64,000 bases of DNA from Pseudomonas sp. MN1F. Its GTDB lineage: Bacteria > Pseudomonadota > Gammaproteobacteria > Pseudomonadales > Pseudomonadaceae. Below, piece by piece: positions 18,748 through 28,088 of the stretch. The first letter of the stretch is position 1. Every line of letters begins with the position of its first letter. Under the pieces are notes generated by a model. That model did no database searches. It saw only the letters and a program-made list of their open reading frames with translations, and was not told the DNA's origin. Location of the stretch: contig NZ_VZII01000006.1 in the NCBI RefSeq assembly GCF_009391885.1, positions 26,137 through 90,136 on the forward strand, written 5' to 3'. Position numbers and translations under genes: made by a program.

Positions 18748-19707
18748 GTGAACAATCTTGGCAAACTGCTTGTGCAGCGGCTGGCCCTGGGCCTGTTGTC
18801 GCTGTTTGCGGTCTCGGTGGTGATCTTCCTGGCAGTCAGCCTGCTGCCAGGCGACATCGCCCAGGCCATGCTCGGCCAGTCGGCCACCCCGGAAACCGTG
18901 GCGGCCCTGCGCGCCCAGCTGGGGCTGGACCTGTCGCCGGTGCAGCGTTTCGTGCACTGGGCGTGGCGCCTGCTGCACGGTGATTTGGGCGTATCGCTGG
19001 CCAACCAGCGGCCGATCATCGAACTGGTTGGCACGCGGCTGGGCAACACCTTCAGCCTGGCCCTGCTGGCGGCGCTGTTCTCGGTGCCAACGGCGTTGCT
19101 GCTGGGCATGCTCGCGGCGTTGTACCGCAACAGCTGGTTCGACCGCCTGCTCAACACCGGCGCCTTGAGCGCCGTGTCGTTCCCCGAGTTCTTCGTCGCC
19201 TACCTGCTGATCCTGGTGTTCGCGGTAAAGCTCGAATGGCTGCCGGGTATCTCCAGCCTGCCTGCAGATGCCTCGCTGGGCGAGGTGCTGGAAGTCTCGG
19301 TGCTACCGGTGGCGACCCTGAGCCTGGTGGTGATCGCACAGATGATGCGCATGACCCGCGCCTCTCTGATCAACCTGCTGGCCAGCCCCTACATCGAAAT
19401 GGCCCGGCTCAAGGGCGTGTCGCCGGCGCGGGTGATCTTCCGGCATGCCTTGCCAAATGCCCTGGCGCCGATCGTCAACGTGGTGGCGCTGAACCTGGCG
19501 TACCTGGTGGTGGGTGTAGTGGTGGTGGAAGTGGTGTTCGTCTACCCGGGGCTCGGCCAGTTGCTGGTCGACTCGGTGGCCAAGCGCGACATCCCGGTGG
19601 TGCAGGCCTGCAGCCTGATCTTCGCCGGCACCTACATCCTGCTCAATACCGGCGCCGACGTGCTGTCGATTGCCAGCAACCCACGCCTGATGCATCCGAA
19701 GGGGTAG
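18748..19707 (+). CDS. ABC transporter permease (DppB/OppB type)
   Basis: A 319-residue inner-membrane permease with about six helices. The N-terminal VQRLALGLLSLFAVSVVIFLAV-type helix (first 25 residues) and the EAA loop (IEMARLKGVSPARVIFRHALPNALAPIV region) fit DppB. The start is GTG at 18748 with a GAGG site 10 bases upstream; no ATG gives a full first helix. It would pair with the second permease at 19711, only three bases after its stop. Confidence 0.9.
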   Translation: MNNLGKLLVQRLALGLLSLFAVSVVIFLAVSLLPGDIAQAMLGQSATPETVAALRAQLGLDLSPVQRFVHWAWRLLHGDLGVSLANQRPIIELVGTRLGNTFSLALLAALFSVPTALLLGMLAALYRNSWFDRLLNTGALSAVSFPEFFVAYLLILVFAVKLEWLPGISSLPADASLGEVLEVSVLPVATLSLVVIAQMMRMTRASLINLLASPYIEMARLKGVSPARVIFRHALPNALAPIVNVVALNLAYLVVGVVVVEVVFVYPGLGQLLVDSVAKRDIPVVQACSLIFAGTYILLNTGADVLSIASNPRLMHPKG

Positions 19708-19710
19708 ACC

Positions 19711-20538
19711 ATGAGCCTGATCACACCTGTGCTGCGTGCGCCCCTGAGCGCCAAATTCGGCCTGCTGGTGATTGTTGCCTACACCGTGGTGGCGCTGTTC
19801 GCACCGCTGCTGGCGCCGTATGGCGAAACCCAGGTAGTCGGCGAGGGCTTCGCGCCGTGGAGCCCGCAGTTCCTGCTGGGCACCGACAACCTTGGCCGCG
19901 ACACCTTGAGCCGCCTGCTGTTCGGAGCCCGCAACACCCTCGGTATCGCCTTCCTGACCACCAGCCTGGCGTTCCTGCTGGGCGGCCTGTGTGGCCTGGT
20001 CGCGGCCATCAAGGGCGGCTGGATCGACCAGGGCCTGTCGCGCCTGGTGGACATCCTGATGGCCATCCCGCAGCTGATCTTCGCCTTGCTGATCCTCAGC
20101 GTGGTCGGCACCACGGCCACCTCGCTGGTGCTGGTGATTGCCCTGCTCGACGCCACACGGGTGTTCCGCCTGTCGCGGGCGGTGGCGATGAACGTGGTGG
20201 TGCAGGACTTCGTCGAGGCTGCGCGCTTGCGCGGCGAAGGGCTGTGGTGGCTGGCCACCCGCGAAGTGCTGCCCAACGCTGCGGCGCCGCTGATTGCCGA
20301 GTTCGGCCTGCGCTTCTGTTTCGTCTTCCTGTTCATCAGCGCCTTGTCGTTCCTCGGCCTCGGCATCCAGCCGCCGACCGCCGACTGGGGCAGCATGGTG
20401 CGCGACAACGCGGTGCTGATCACCTTCGGCGACATCAGCCCGCTGCTTCCGGCACTGGCGGTGGCGTTGATCACGGTGAGCGTGAACTTTGTCGTCGACT
20501 GGGTGCTGCACCTGTCCAGTGGCCTGAAGGAGTGCTGA
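19711..20538 (+). CDS. ABC transporter permease (DppC/OppC type)
   Basis: A 275-residue permease. The N-terminal helix is followed by the DppC pattern LGTDNLGRDTLSRLLFGAR, and the EAA loop region FVEAARLRGEGLWWLATREVLPN contacts the ATPase. Length and helix count are normal for the family. It completes the membrane channel with the preceding permease. Confidence 0.92.
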   Translation: MSLITPVLRAPLSAKFGLLVIVAYTVVALFAPLLAPYGETQVVGEGFAPWSPQFLLGTDNLGRDTLSRLLFGARNTLGIAFLTTSLAFLLGGLCGLVAAIKGGWIDQGLSRLVDILMAIPQLIFALLILSVVGTTATSLVLVIALLDATRVFRLSRAVAMNVVVQDFVEAARLRGEGLWWLATREVLPNAAAPLIAEFGLRFCFVFLFISALSFLGLGIQPPTADWGSMVRDNAVLITFGDISPLLPALAVALITVSVNFVVDWVLHLSSGLKEC

Positions 20539-20540
20539 GC

Positions 20541-22175
20541 ATGAACCCCGATACCTTGCTGGAAATCCGTGGCCTACGCATCGAAGGCCAGCATGACGAC
20601 GCCTGGCACCCGCTGATCAAGGGCATCGACCTGACCCTTAAGCGCGGCGAGGTACTGGGCCTGATCGGCGAGTCCGGTGCCGGCAAGTCGACCCTGGGCC
20701 TGGCCGCGATGGGCTATGTGCGCGACGGCTGCCGGATCACCGGCGGCAGCGTGTGCTTCGATGGCATCCAGCTGCTCGATTGCAGCGCCGAAACCCTGCG
20801 CAAGCTGCGTGGCCTGCGCATCGCCTATGTGGCGCAGAGCGCTGCCGCCTCGTTCAACCCGGCGCACCGGCTGATCGACCAGCATGTGGAAACCGCGGTG
20901 ACCAATGGTGGCATCGACCGCGCCAAGGCCGAGGCCGAGGCGGTGGAGCTGTACCGCATCCTGCGCCTGCCCGACCCTGAACACATCGGCCAGCGTTACC
21001 CGCACCAGCTCTCCGGCGGCCAGTTGCAGCGGGTGATGACGGCCATGGCCATGGCCTGTCACCCGGACCTGATCATCTTCGACGAGCCGACCACGGCGCT
21101 GGACGTCACCACCCAGATCGAGGTGCTGGCGGCGATCCGCGACGCGGTGAAGACCTTCGGCAGCGCCGCGCTGTACATCAGCCATGACCTGGCGGTGGTG
21201 GCGCAGATGGCCGACCGCATCATGGTGCTGCGCCACGGCAGCCTGGTGGAGGAGGCGCAAACGCGCAACATGCTCAGTGCCCCGCAGCAGGCCTACACCC
21301 AGTCGCTGTGGGCGGTGCGCAACTTCCACACCACGGCCAAGGCCTGCCCAGGCAATGAAAAGCCCTTGTTGGAAGTGCGCAACGCCGACGCCCGCTATGG
21401 CCAGCAACCGGTGCTGCACGATGTGTCGCTGAAGCTCTATCGCGGCCAGACCCTTGCGGTCATCGGCGAGTCGGGCAGCGGCAAGAGCACCACCGCGCGC
21501 CTGATCAGCGGCCTGTTGCCGCCAACTTCGGGCCAGGTGCTGTATGACGGCGAGGCCTTGCCGGCCGACTACCGCCAGCGCAGCAAGGAGCAGCTGCGGC
21601 GCATCCAGATGATCTATCAGATCCCCGACACCGCGCTCAACCCCAGGCAGCGCATCGTCGACATCATCGGCCGGCCACTGAGCTTCTACCTGGGCCTCAA
21701 GGGCAAGGCGCTGCGCGAGCGGGTCGCCGAACTGCTGCGGATGATCGACCTGGAGCCGGCCAAGTACATGGACCGCCTGCCGCGCGAGCTGTCGGGCGGG
21801 CAGAAGCAGCGGATCTGCATCGCTCGTGCCCTGGCTGCCGAGCCGCAGCTGATCATCTGCGACGAAGTGACCTCGGCCCTCGACCAGCTGGTCGCCGAAG
21901 GCGTGCTGAAACTGCTCGACCGTATCCAGCGCGAGCTGGGCGTGGCCTACCTGTTCATCACCCACGACGTGGCCACCGTGCGCGCGATCGCCGACGAGGT
22001 GCTGGTAATGCAGCGCGGGCGGGTGGTCGACCACGGCAGCCGCGAGGCGATCTTCCAGCCGCCGCACCGTGACTACACCGGGCTGCTGTTCTCCTGCGAA
22101 CCCGAGATGGACCCCGACTGGCTCGACCGCCTGCTGGCGTCGCGCAACTCCCATTCCCCTTTGGCAACTGTTTGA
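20541..22175 (+). CDS. Dipeptide-type ABC transporter ATPase with two fused nucleotide-binding domains
   Basis: A 544-residue protein with two complete ATPase domains in one chain, equivalent to DppD plus DppF. Domain 1 (about 1-265): Walker A GESGAGKST, signature LSGGQLQRV, Walker B LIIFDEPT. Domain 2 (about 275-530): Walker A GESGSGKST, signature LSGGQKQRI, Walker B LIICDEVT. All catalytic residues are kept, so both sites should work. The ATG at 20541 has an AAGGAG site and follows the permease stop by two bases. The frame extends far upstream but has no matching signal there. Confidence 0.93.
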   Translation: MNPDTLLEIRGLRIEGQHDDAWHPLIKGIDLTLKRGEVLGLIGESGAGKSTLGLAAMGYVRDGCRITGGSVCFDGIQLLDCSAETLRKLRGLRIAYVAQSAAASFNPAHRLIDQHVETAVTNGGIDRAKAEAEAVELYRILRLPDPEHIGQRYPHQLSGGQLQRVMTAMAMACHPDLIIFDEPTTALDVTTQIEVLAAIRDAVKTFGSAALYISHDLAVVAQMADRIMVLRHGSLVEEAQTRNMLSAPQQAYTQSLWAVRNFHTTAKACPGNEKPLLEVRNADARYGQQPVLHDVSLKLYRGQTLAVIGESGSGKSTTARLISGLLPPTSGQVLYDGEALPADYRQRSKEQLRRIQMIYQIPDTALNPRQRIVDIIGRPLSFYLGLKGKALRERVAELLRMIDLEPAKYMDRLPRELSGGQKQRICIARALAAEPQLIICDEVTSALDQLVAEGVLKLLDRIQRELGVAYLFITHDVATVRAIADEVLVMQRGRVVDHGSREAIFQPPHRDYTGLLFSCEPEMDPDWLDRLLASRNSHSPLATV

Positions 22176-22184
22176 GGATTGTCC

Positions 22185-22889
22185 ATGAAAGTGTTGATCG
22201 TTCACGCTCACCCCGAGCCTCAGTCCTTCACCGCCGCCCTGCGTGACCAAGCGGCAGCAACCTTCCGCGCCCAGGGCCATGAGGTGCAAGTCAGCGACCT
22301 GTACGCCATGGGCTGGAACCCGGTGGCCAGCGCAGACGACTTCAGCCATCGGGAAAACCCGGAATACCTGGTGTATGCGCTGGAGCAGCGTCTGGGCGTG
22401 AAGAGCGGCTCCATCGCGCCGGATATACAGCAAGAGCTGGACAAGCTGCTGTGGGCCGACCTGCTGGTGCTGAACTTCCCGATCTTCTGGTTCTCGGCGC
22501 CGGCAATGCTCAAGGGCTGGATCGACCGCGTGCTGGTGTCAGGGGTGTGCTATGGCGGCAAGCGTTTCTACGACCAGGGTGGTCTGGCCGGCAAGCGCGC
22601 GCTGGTGACCGTGACCCTGGGCGGGCGTGAGCACATGTTCGGCGAGGGCGCGATCCACGGGCCGCTGGAGGACATGCTGCGGCCGATTCTGCGCGGCACC
22701 CTGGCCTATGTCGGTTTCGAGGTGCTGGAACCGTTCGTGGCCTGGCATGTGCCGTATATCAGCGACGAGGCGCGCCAGGCGTTCCTGCACAGTTACGAAC
22801 AGCGCCTGCAGCACCTGTCGGATGACCTGCCGCTGAATTTCCCGCGCCTGGATCAGTTTGATGAAGCGCTGTATCCACTGCCGCGCTGA
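22185..22889 (+). CDS. NAD(P)H-dependent oxidoreductase, flavodoxin-like fold (NQO1/KefF type)
   Basis: A 234-residue flavoprotein of the Flavodoxin_2 family. The N-terminal MKVLIVHAHPEPQSFTAAL binds the FMN/FAD phosphate, and FPIFWFSAPAMLKGWIDRV is the family signature. Such enzymes reduce quinones or azo/nitro compounds with two electrons. It ends the ABC operon (GAGGA site, nine bases after the ATPase stop). Its presence there hints that the imported compound, or its breakdown, is redox-active, or that it protects against quinone stress. That is inference. Confidence 0.88.
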   Translation: MKVLIVHAHPEPQSFTAALRDQAAATFRAQGHEVQVSDLYAMGWNPVASADDFSHRENPEYLVYALEQRLGVKSGSIAPDIQQELDKLLWADLLVLNFPIFWFSAPAMLKGWIDRVLVSGVCYGGKRFYDQGGLAGKRALVTVTLGGREHMFGEGAIHGPLEDMLRPILRGTLAYVGFEVLEPFVAWHVPYISDEARQAFLHSYEQRLQHLSDDLPLNFPRLDQFDEALYPLPR

Positions 22890-22910
22890 TCATAGAGCAG
22901 CTTGGATTGT

Positions 22911-23021
22911 CGGGGCCGCTTTGCGGCCCATCGCCGGCAAGCGCGGCTCCCACAGGTCCTGCGTACGCCGATCAAGGTGGGAGCCGCGCTTGCCGGCGAT
23001 GGGCTGCAAAGCAGCCCCGGG
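22911..23021. repeat. Inverted pair of REP elements
   Basis: A second copy of the BIME-like unit seen at 7704-7812. Arms starting GGGGCCGCTTTGCGGCCC and ending GGGCTGCAAAGCAGCCCC flank about 30 bases. It fills the gap between two convergent genes (flavoprotein and FAD oxidase), a usual place for a bidirectional transcript end. Confidence 0.85.
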
Positions 23022-23032
23022 GGCTCGAGCAC

Positions 23033-24424
23033 TCACGCCTTGTCCGCCTTGCCGGCCGCAGCAGCAAACTTGGCCAACTGAACATCCAGCCGGCGAGGGC
23101 GCCGGCCAAGGTCCTCGGCACGCTCCTTGCGGCGAATGGCATTGCGTACCATCAATGACCCCAGGTAACGGATGGGTTCCGGTGGGAAATGCCCGAGCGG
23201 GCCGTCGAGCAATGGCGAGCGGGTCCAGGGGTTGTCCAGCCCCAGCACCAGCGAGGACAGGATCTGACCGCCCATGTGGCACGGGCCCACACCACTGCCG
23301 GAATACCCGAAACCATAGAAGATATTGCCCTTGGCGCCCATGCGGCCGAAGAACGGCAAGCCGGTGACCGAACGATCCGAAGGGCCGTTCCAGGTTGCCG
23401 CGATATCGACGCCGGTGAATGCCGGGAAGAACTTTTCCAACGAATCGCGCAGCAGGTTCGCATAGGGTGATGGCTGGTCGAATACCGGCAGCATGCGCCC
23501 GCCGAAGGCGAAGGTATTGCCCCCTTTGCCCAGCATGAGCCGTCCGTCCGGGGTGTTGTGGTAGTAGTGAACGAAGATCCGCGAGTCGAGCACGGTCACG
23601 CCGCTGGTCAGGCCGATGCGTTCCAGCAGGTCCGGGCGAGGCTCGGTGATGATCATGTCGCTTGAGACAATCGCCACCGAACGCGAGAACTGTGGGAAGG
23701 TCCGGGCCATCCAGGCATTGATCGCCAGCACCCCATTGGCGCAGGTGACTTTGCCGTGGGGTGTGATGACCGTGGCTGGCTGCCCTTCGTCCAGGCCGAC
23801 CATCGGCGTGCCTTCATGGATGCGCACGCCCAGCCCCAGTGCCACGCGGCGCAGGCCACGCACCAGCTTGGCCGGTTGTACGCTGGCCGCTGCGGGCGAG
23901 TACCAGCCTTCCAGGTGTTGGGCCGAGCCCGCCATCCGTTGCACGTCGGCGAGCGGGCGTTTGCTGAAGGTGTTGATGCCATGGCGCTCCAGCGCGGCGA
24001 CTACCGCGTCGGTGGAGCCGACCTGGGCCTGGCTGGTCGAGGTGTACAGCGTGCCGTCCAGACGGTAGTCGGCATCCACGCCGTACTTTTCGCAGAAGTC
24101 GCCGATCGCATAAATGCTCTGCTCCGACGCCTTGACCAGGCGCACGGCCTCTTCGAGCCCGAACAAACGCTCCAAGGTAAAGAACTTCGCCGACCAGGAC
24201 AGCGCACAACCGCCGTTGCGCCCACTGGCCCCCGCGCCGCAGATGTCCGCTTCGACGATGACCACATCGAGTTCGGGGTACTGTTCCTTGAGCATGATGG
24301 CGGTCCACAGGCCGGTGTAGCCGCCGCCGACAATGCAGACATCGGCGCGGGTGTCCTGGCGCAGGGGCGGGCAGGGTTCATCGGGCTGATTGTTCAGGGC
24401 TTGTTCCAGCCAGAAAGGGCGCAT
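23033..24424 (-). CDS. FAD-dependent amine oxidoreductase (DAO fold, PuuB-like)
   Basis: A 463-residue flavoprotein with the N-terminal dinucleotide motif ADVCIVGGGYTGLWTA, an acidic residue at the end of the second strand (VVIVEAD), and the glycine-rich GASGRNGGCALSW seen in gamma-glutamylputrescine oxidase and relatives. The C-terminal FYGFGYSGSGVGPCHMGG closes the FAD site. The ATG at 24424 has a GGAGAA site; a longer frame to 24505 has none. It faces a PotF-like binding protein and an aminotransferase, a grouping typical of polyamine or amine use. The exact amine is unknown. Confidence 0.87.
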   Translation of the reverse strand: MRPFWLEQALNNQPDEPCPPLRQDTRADVCIVGGGYTGLWTAIMLKEQYPELDVVIVEADICGAGASGRNGGCALSWSAKFFTLERLFGLEEAVRLVKASEQSIYAIGDFCEKYGVDADYRLDGTLYTSTSQAQVGSTDAVVAALERHGINTFSKRPLADVQRMAGSAQHLEGWYSPAAASVQPAKLVRGLRRVALGLGVRIHEGTPMVGLDEGQPATVITPHGKVTCANGVLAINAWMARTFPQFSRSVAIVSSDMIITEPRPDLLERIGLTSGVTVLDSRIFVHYYHNTPDGRLMLGKGGNTFAFGGRMLPVFDQPSPYANLLRDSLEKFFPAFTGVDIAATWNGPSDRSVTGLPFFGRMGAKGNIFYGFGYSGSGVGPCHMGGQILSSLVLGLDNPWTRSPLLDGPLGHFPPEPIRYLGSLMVRNAIRRKERAEDLGRRPRRLDVQLAKFAAAAGKADKA

Positions 24425-24490
24425 CGTGCTTCTCCAGAAAGGGACCGAAAAGGGCGCCGAGCAAGGTGCGCCCTGTGTCACGCATCCTTG

Positions 24491-24520
24491 CAGTGCACTG
24501 TGCATAAATAAAATCGATTT
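24491..24520. promoter_or_regulatory. Two perfect 10-base palindromes in the amine oxidase/binding-protein gap
   Basis: CAGTGCACTG (24491-24500) and AAATCGATTT (24511-24520) are each perfect palindromes, centre to centre 20 bases, so on the same face of the helix. They lie in an AT-rich stretch (TATGGATATATAAG follows) between divergent genes. They are candidate operators or promoter parts; no regulator is assigned. Confidence 0.4.
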
Positions 24521-24654
24521 AACGTATGGATATATAAGTTCAGGCTATTTATGCGCGACCCCACCCATTCGGGTTATGGCCCCGTGGCCCAATCCCCCCG
24601 ATAGTGGCTCCATCCGCTCACCCGAGCCGATCCTGATCACACGATGGAGTTGCT

Positions 24655-25758
24655 ATGCGCAAGGCATTGAAGGTGATTTCCAGTCTGCTGATGTGTTGTT
24701 CCGCCACGGCCGCCCTGGCCAGCGAACCAGACACCAGCAATACGCTCAGGTTGTACAACTGGACCGACTACATCGGCGAAAACACCCTCGCCGATTTTGA
24801 AAAACAAACCGGTATCAAGGTGATCTACGACACCTTCGACGGCTACGAGACGGTCCAGACCAAACTGCTCACCGGCCGCTCCGGCTACGACCTGGTGATG
24901 CTCAATGGCTCGCTGGTGCCACCGCTGATCAAGGCCGGGGTGTTCCAGCCGCTGGACAAGAGCAAGCTGCCCAGCTGGGCCAACCTCGACCCGCAGGTGG
25001 TGCAGAGCCTGCAAGCCTTCGACCCCGGCATGGTCTACTCGGCGCCCTACACCTGGGGCAGCTCCGGCATCACCTACAACGTCGACAAGATCAAGCAGCG
25101 CATGCCCGACGCGCCCATCGGCTCGCTGGCCATGCTGTTCGACCCGAAGATCGTCTCGCGCTTCGCCGACTGCGGCGTGACCGTGATGGACGCGCCCAGC
25201 GAAGTCATCCCGCTGGCCCTCAAGTACCTCGGCAAAGACCCGCAGAGCGCCAAACCGGCCGACCTCAAGGCCGCCCAGGACGTGCTCATGGGCATCCGCC
25301 CCTACATCAAGAAATTCGACTCGGTGAACTACCTCACCAGCCTGCCCAACGGTGACGTGTGCATGGCCCTGACCTGGTCCGGCGACTACGCCACCGCCCA
25401 GGCCCGCGCGGTGGAGGCGAAGAAGGACATCAACCTGGCGTTCTTCATTCCCAAGGAAGGCTCGCTGATCTGGTTCGACAGCCTCTACCTGCCCAACGAT
25501 GCGCCCCACGTGGCCAACGCCCACCGCTTCATCGAATACCTGCTGCAGCCCAAGACCATGGCCGAGGTGACCAACTACATCCACTACGCCAACAGCAACG
25601 CGGCCGCCACGCCGCTGGTGCAGGCCGATATCCGCAACGACCCGGCCATCTACCCCGACGAGCAGACCCGTGAGCGGTTGTTCACCCAGAAGTCCCAGGA
25701 CCCGCAGGCCATGCGCGCCATCACCCGGGTCTGGAGCACGGTCAAGACCGGCATCTGA
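24655..25758 (+). CDS. Polyamine-type ABC substrate-binding protein (PotF/SpuD-like)
   Basis: A 367-residue exported protein. A signal peptide (1-22, ending TAALA-S) precedes LRLYNWTDYIGENTLADFEK, the hallmark start of PotD/PotF binding proteins, with the Trp and Tyr that cradle the amine. YDTFDGYETVQTKL and the YAPYTWGSSGITYN-like SAPYTWGSSGI also match. There are no permease or ATPase genes next to it, so it is an orphan that must use a transporter encoded elsewhere or act as a sensor. It is followed after 36 bases by a class III aminotransferase that may degrade the captured amine. Confidence 0.88.
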   Translation: MRKALKVISSLLMCCSATAALASEPDTSNTLRLYNWTDYIGENTLADFEKQTGIKVIYDTFDGYETVQTKLLTGRSGYDLVMLNGSLVPPLIKAGVFQPLDKSKLPSWANLDPQVVQSLQAFDPGMVYSAPYTWGSSGITYNVDKIKQRMPDAPIGSLAMLFDPKIVSRFADCGVTVMDAPSEVIPLALKYLGKDPQSAKPADLKAAQDVLMGIRPYIKKFDSVNYLTSLPNGDVCMALTWSGDYATAQARAVEAKKDINLAFFIPKEGSLIWFDSLYLPNDAPHVANAHRFIEYLLQPKTMAEVTNYIHYANSNAAATPLVQADIRNDPAIYPDEQTRERLFTQKSQDPQAMRAITRVWSTVKTGI

Positions 25759-25794
25759 CTCCTTTCACCGTACCGATCCGACAAGGAATTGCTT

Positions 25795-27213
25795 ATGGCT
25801 ACCCCGACTCGCCCCTTGGCCGCCACCCCGCACAACGATCAGCTGGTGAAAGCCGACAAAGCCCACTACATGCACGGCTACCACATGTTCGACGAGCATG
25901 CCGAGCAGGGCGCGCTGAACATCCAGGCCGGTGATGGGGCCTACATCCACGACACCCAGGGCAACCGCTTCCTCGACGCCGTCGGCGGCATGTGGTGCAC
26001 CAACATCGGCCTGGGCCGCGAAGAAATGGCTTTGGCCATCGCCGACCAGGTGCGCCAGCTGGCCTATTCCAACCCGTTCTCGGACATGGCCAACCCGAAA
26101 GCCATCGAACTGTGCCAGAAGCTCGCGAGCCTGGCGCCCGGCGACCTCGACCATGTGTTCCTCACCACCGGCGGCTCCACCGCCGTGGACACCGCCTACC
26201 GGCTGATCCAGTACTACCAGAACTGCCGCGGCAAGCCGCACAAGAAGCATGTGATCGCCCGCTACAACGCCTACCACGGCTCGACCTGCCTGACCATGTC
26301 GATCGGCAACAAGGCCGCCGACCGGGTGCCGGAGTTCGACTACGCCCACGAGCTGATCCACCACGTCTCCAACCCCAACTTCTACCGGGCGGCGGACGAC
26401 ATGGACGAGGCCGAGTTCCTCGACTTCCTGGTGGCCGAGTTCGAAGACAAGATCCTCTCCCTGGGCGCGGACAACGTCGCGGCTTTCTTCGCCGAACCGA
26501 TCATGGGTTCGGGCGGGGTGATCATCCCGCCCGAGGGCTACTTCCAGCGCATGTGGCAGGTGTGCCAGACCTACGACATCCTCTTTGTCGCTGACGAAGT
26601 GGTCACCTCGTTCGGCCGCCTGGGCACCTTCTTCGCCTCCGAAGCGCTGTTCGGCGTCACCCCGGACATCATCACCACCGCCAAGGGCCTGACCTCGGCC
26701 TACCTGCCACTGGGCGCGTGCATCTTCTCCGAACGCATCTGGAAGGTCATCGCCGAGCCGGGCAAGGGCCGCTGCTTCACCCACGGTTTCACCTACAGCG
26801 GCCACCCGGTGTGCTGCGTGGCGGCGCTGAAGAACATCGAGATCATCGAGCGGGAAAACCTGCTGGCCCACGTCAACGCTGTCGGCAGCTACCTGGAGCA
26901 GCGCCTGCAGACCCTGGCTGCACTGCCGCTGGTCGGCCAGGTGCGCTGCATGAAGCTGATGGCCTGTGTCGAATTCGTCGCCAACAAGCAGACCAAGGCG
27001 CTGTTCCCCGACGCGGTGAACATCGGCGAGCGCATCCACGTGCGGGCCCAGGCCAAGGGGCTGCTGGTGCGCCCGATCATGCACCTGAACGTGATGTCGC
27101 CGCCGCTGATCATCACCCACGCCCAGGTCGACGAGATCGTCGACACGCTGCGCAGCTGCATTCTCGAAGCGGCGCAGGAGCTGACCGAGCAGGGCCTGTA
27201 CCACGGCCAATGA
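25795..27213 (+). CDS. Class III PLP aminotransferase, omega-amine:pyruvate type (SpuC-like)
   Basis: A 472-residue fold-type I enzyme. Lys297 in ITTAKGLTSAYLPLGA forms the Schiff base. The phosphate-binding GGSTAVDTAYRL and the Asp in FVADEVVTSFGR are in place. Length and motifs match polyamine:pyruvate and omega-amino acid:pyruvate transaminases. The ATG at 25795 has an AAGGA site seven bases upstream. With the binding protein and the facing FAD oxidase it forms an amine uptake and deamination set. A putrescine or related diamine is likely but not shown. Confidence 0.88.
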   Translation: MATPTRPLAATPHNDQLVKADKAHYMHGYHMFDEHAEQGALNIQAGDGAYIHDTQGNRFLDAVGGMWCTNIGLGREEMALAIADQVRQLAYSNPFSDMANPKAIELCQKLASLAPGDLDHVFLTTGGSTAVDTAYRLIQYYQNCRGKPHKKHVIARYNAYHGSTCLTMSIGNKAADRVPEFDYAHELIHHVSNPNFYRAADDMDEAEFLDFLVAEFEDKILSLGADNVAAFFAEPIMGSGGVIIPPEGYFQRMWQVCQTYDILFVADEVVTSFGRLGTFFASEALFGVTPDIITTAKGLTSAYLPLGACIFSERIWKVIAEPGKGRCFTHGFTYSGHPVCCVAALKNIEIIERENLLAHVNAVGSYLEQRLQTLAALPLVGQVRCMKLMACVEFVANKQTKALFPDAVNIGERIHVRAQAKGLLVRPIMHLNVMSPPLIITHAQVDEIVDTLRSCILEAAQELTEQGLYHGQ

Positions 27214-27266
27214 TCGACCTTCTGCCAAAGATGCACGCGCGTGCCCCGGCCGGTAGACTGCGGGGC

Positions 27267-28082
27267 ATGAGCCGAGCACACGAAAACACCACAATAAACC
27301 TGCCGTTTCATGCCCTGCAGCAATGGCACGGCGCCCTGCAACAAGCCTTCGCCCACAGCGACGGCCCGGACGCGCTGGCCTGGCTGGCGGCGGCCATCAG
27401 CCAGCTGGTGGCGGCCGAGTCGATGCTGATCAGCCTCGAACGCAAGGGCCAGCCGCCGCAGCTGCTGTATCAGCAGGGCATCCCGGCCCGCTACCACGAG
27501 GCGGTGCTGGAGCGCTATTTCGCCGCGGGCTACCTGCTCGACCCGTTCTGCCTGGCGGTGCAGAAGGGCCTGGCGCAGGGTTTCTACCACCTGGAAGACA
27601 TCGCCCCGGACAACTTTTTCGACAGCGACTACTACAAGACCTACTACCTGGGCACCGGCTGCAGCGAGGACAGCTATTTCATCGTCGACCTGGGCAACGA
27701 CAGCAAGATTTCCCTGAGCCTGTTCCAGGGCTGCAGCGGTGCGCGCCTGGGTGTGGAGCAACTGCACCTGTTGCAGGCGGTGGAACCGATGGTGCGCGAG
27801 CTGCTGATGCGCTTTGCCCGGCATGGCCTGGAGCAGCAGCCAGAAGCGAAAGGGAGCGTGCAGGCCGCGTTCGACAGCTTTGGTTGCGGGGTACTGACCG
27901 AGCGCGAGCGGCAAGTGGCGCAGATGGTGTTGCAGGGGCACTCGGTGAAATCCACGGCCCATGAACTGGGGATTTCACCCGAGACCGTGCGGATGCACCG
28001 CAAGAACCTCTACCTGAAGCTGGACATCAACTCGCAATCGGAGCTGTTCGCCCAGTTCATCGGCTGGTTGCGGCGGATCTGA
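27267..28082 (+). CDS. LuxR-family transcriptional regulator
   Basis: A 271-residue regulator. The C-terminal helix-turn-helix (about 205-262) has the LuxR/FixJ pattern LTERERQVAQMVLQG, ELGISPETVRMHRKNLYLKLDI. The N-terminal 190 residues match no domain I can name; they are rich in aromatic residues (FDSDYYKTYYLGTGC) and may be a ligand pocket. The start is unsure: ATG 27267 has a weak CGGGG site, while ATG 27210 overlaps the aminotransferase stop as ATGA and would give a 19-residue extension. It probably controls the amine module upstream. Its stop lies six bases from the convergent anti-sigma gene. Confidence 0.8.
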   Translation: MSRAHENTTINLPFHALQQWHGALQQAFAHSDGPDALAWLAAAISQLVAAESMLISLERKGQPPQLLYQQGIPARYHEAVLERYFAAGYLLDPFCLAVQKGLAQGFYHLEDIAPDNFFDSDYYKTYYLGTGCSEDSYFIVDLGNDSKISLSLFQGCSGARLGVEQLHLLQAVEPMVRELLMRFARHGLEQQPEAKGSVQAAFDSFGCGVLTERERQVAQMVLQGHSVKSTAHELGISPETVRMHRKNLYLKLDINSQSELFAQFIGWLRRI

Positions 28083-28088
28083 CAGGCG

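Noticed and set aside
24425..24505. A 27-residue N-terminal extension of the FAD amine oxidase
   Set aside because: The extension has no conserved residues or ribosome-binding site, while ATG 24424 has a good GGAGAA site and gives the usual family start.
27267..28082. The LuxR-type protein as regulator of the TAGTC-N6-GACGATG regulon
   Set aside because: The motif position near -42 would suit a LuxR-type activator, but the gene lies in the amine module with the bufferin locus between it and the island, and no copy of the motif was seen near its own module.
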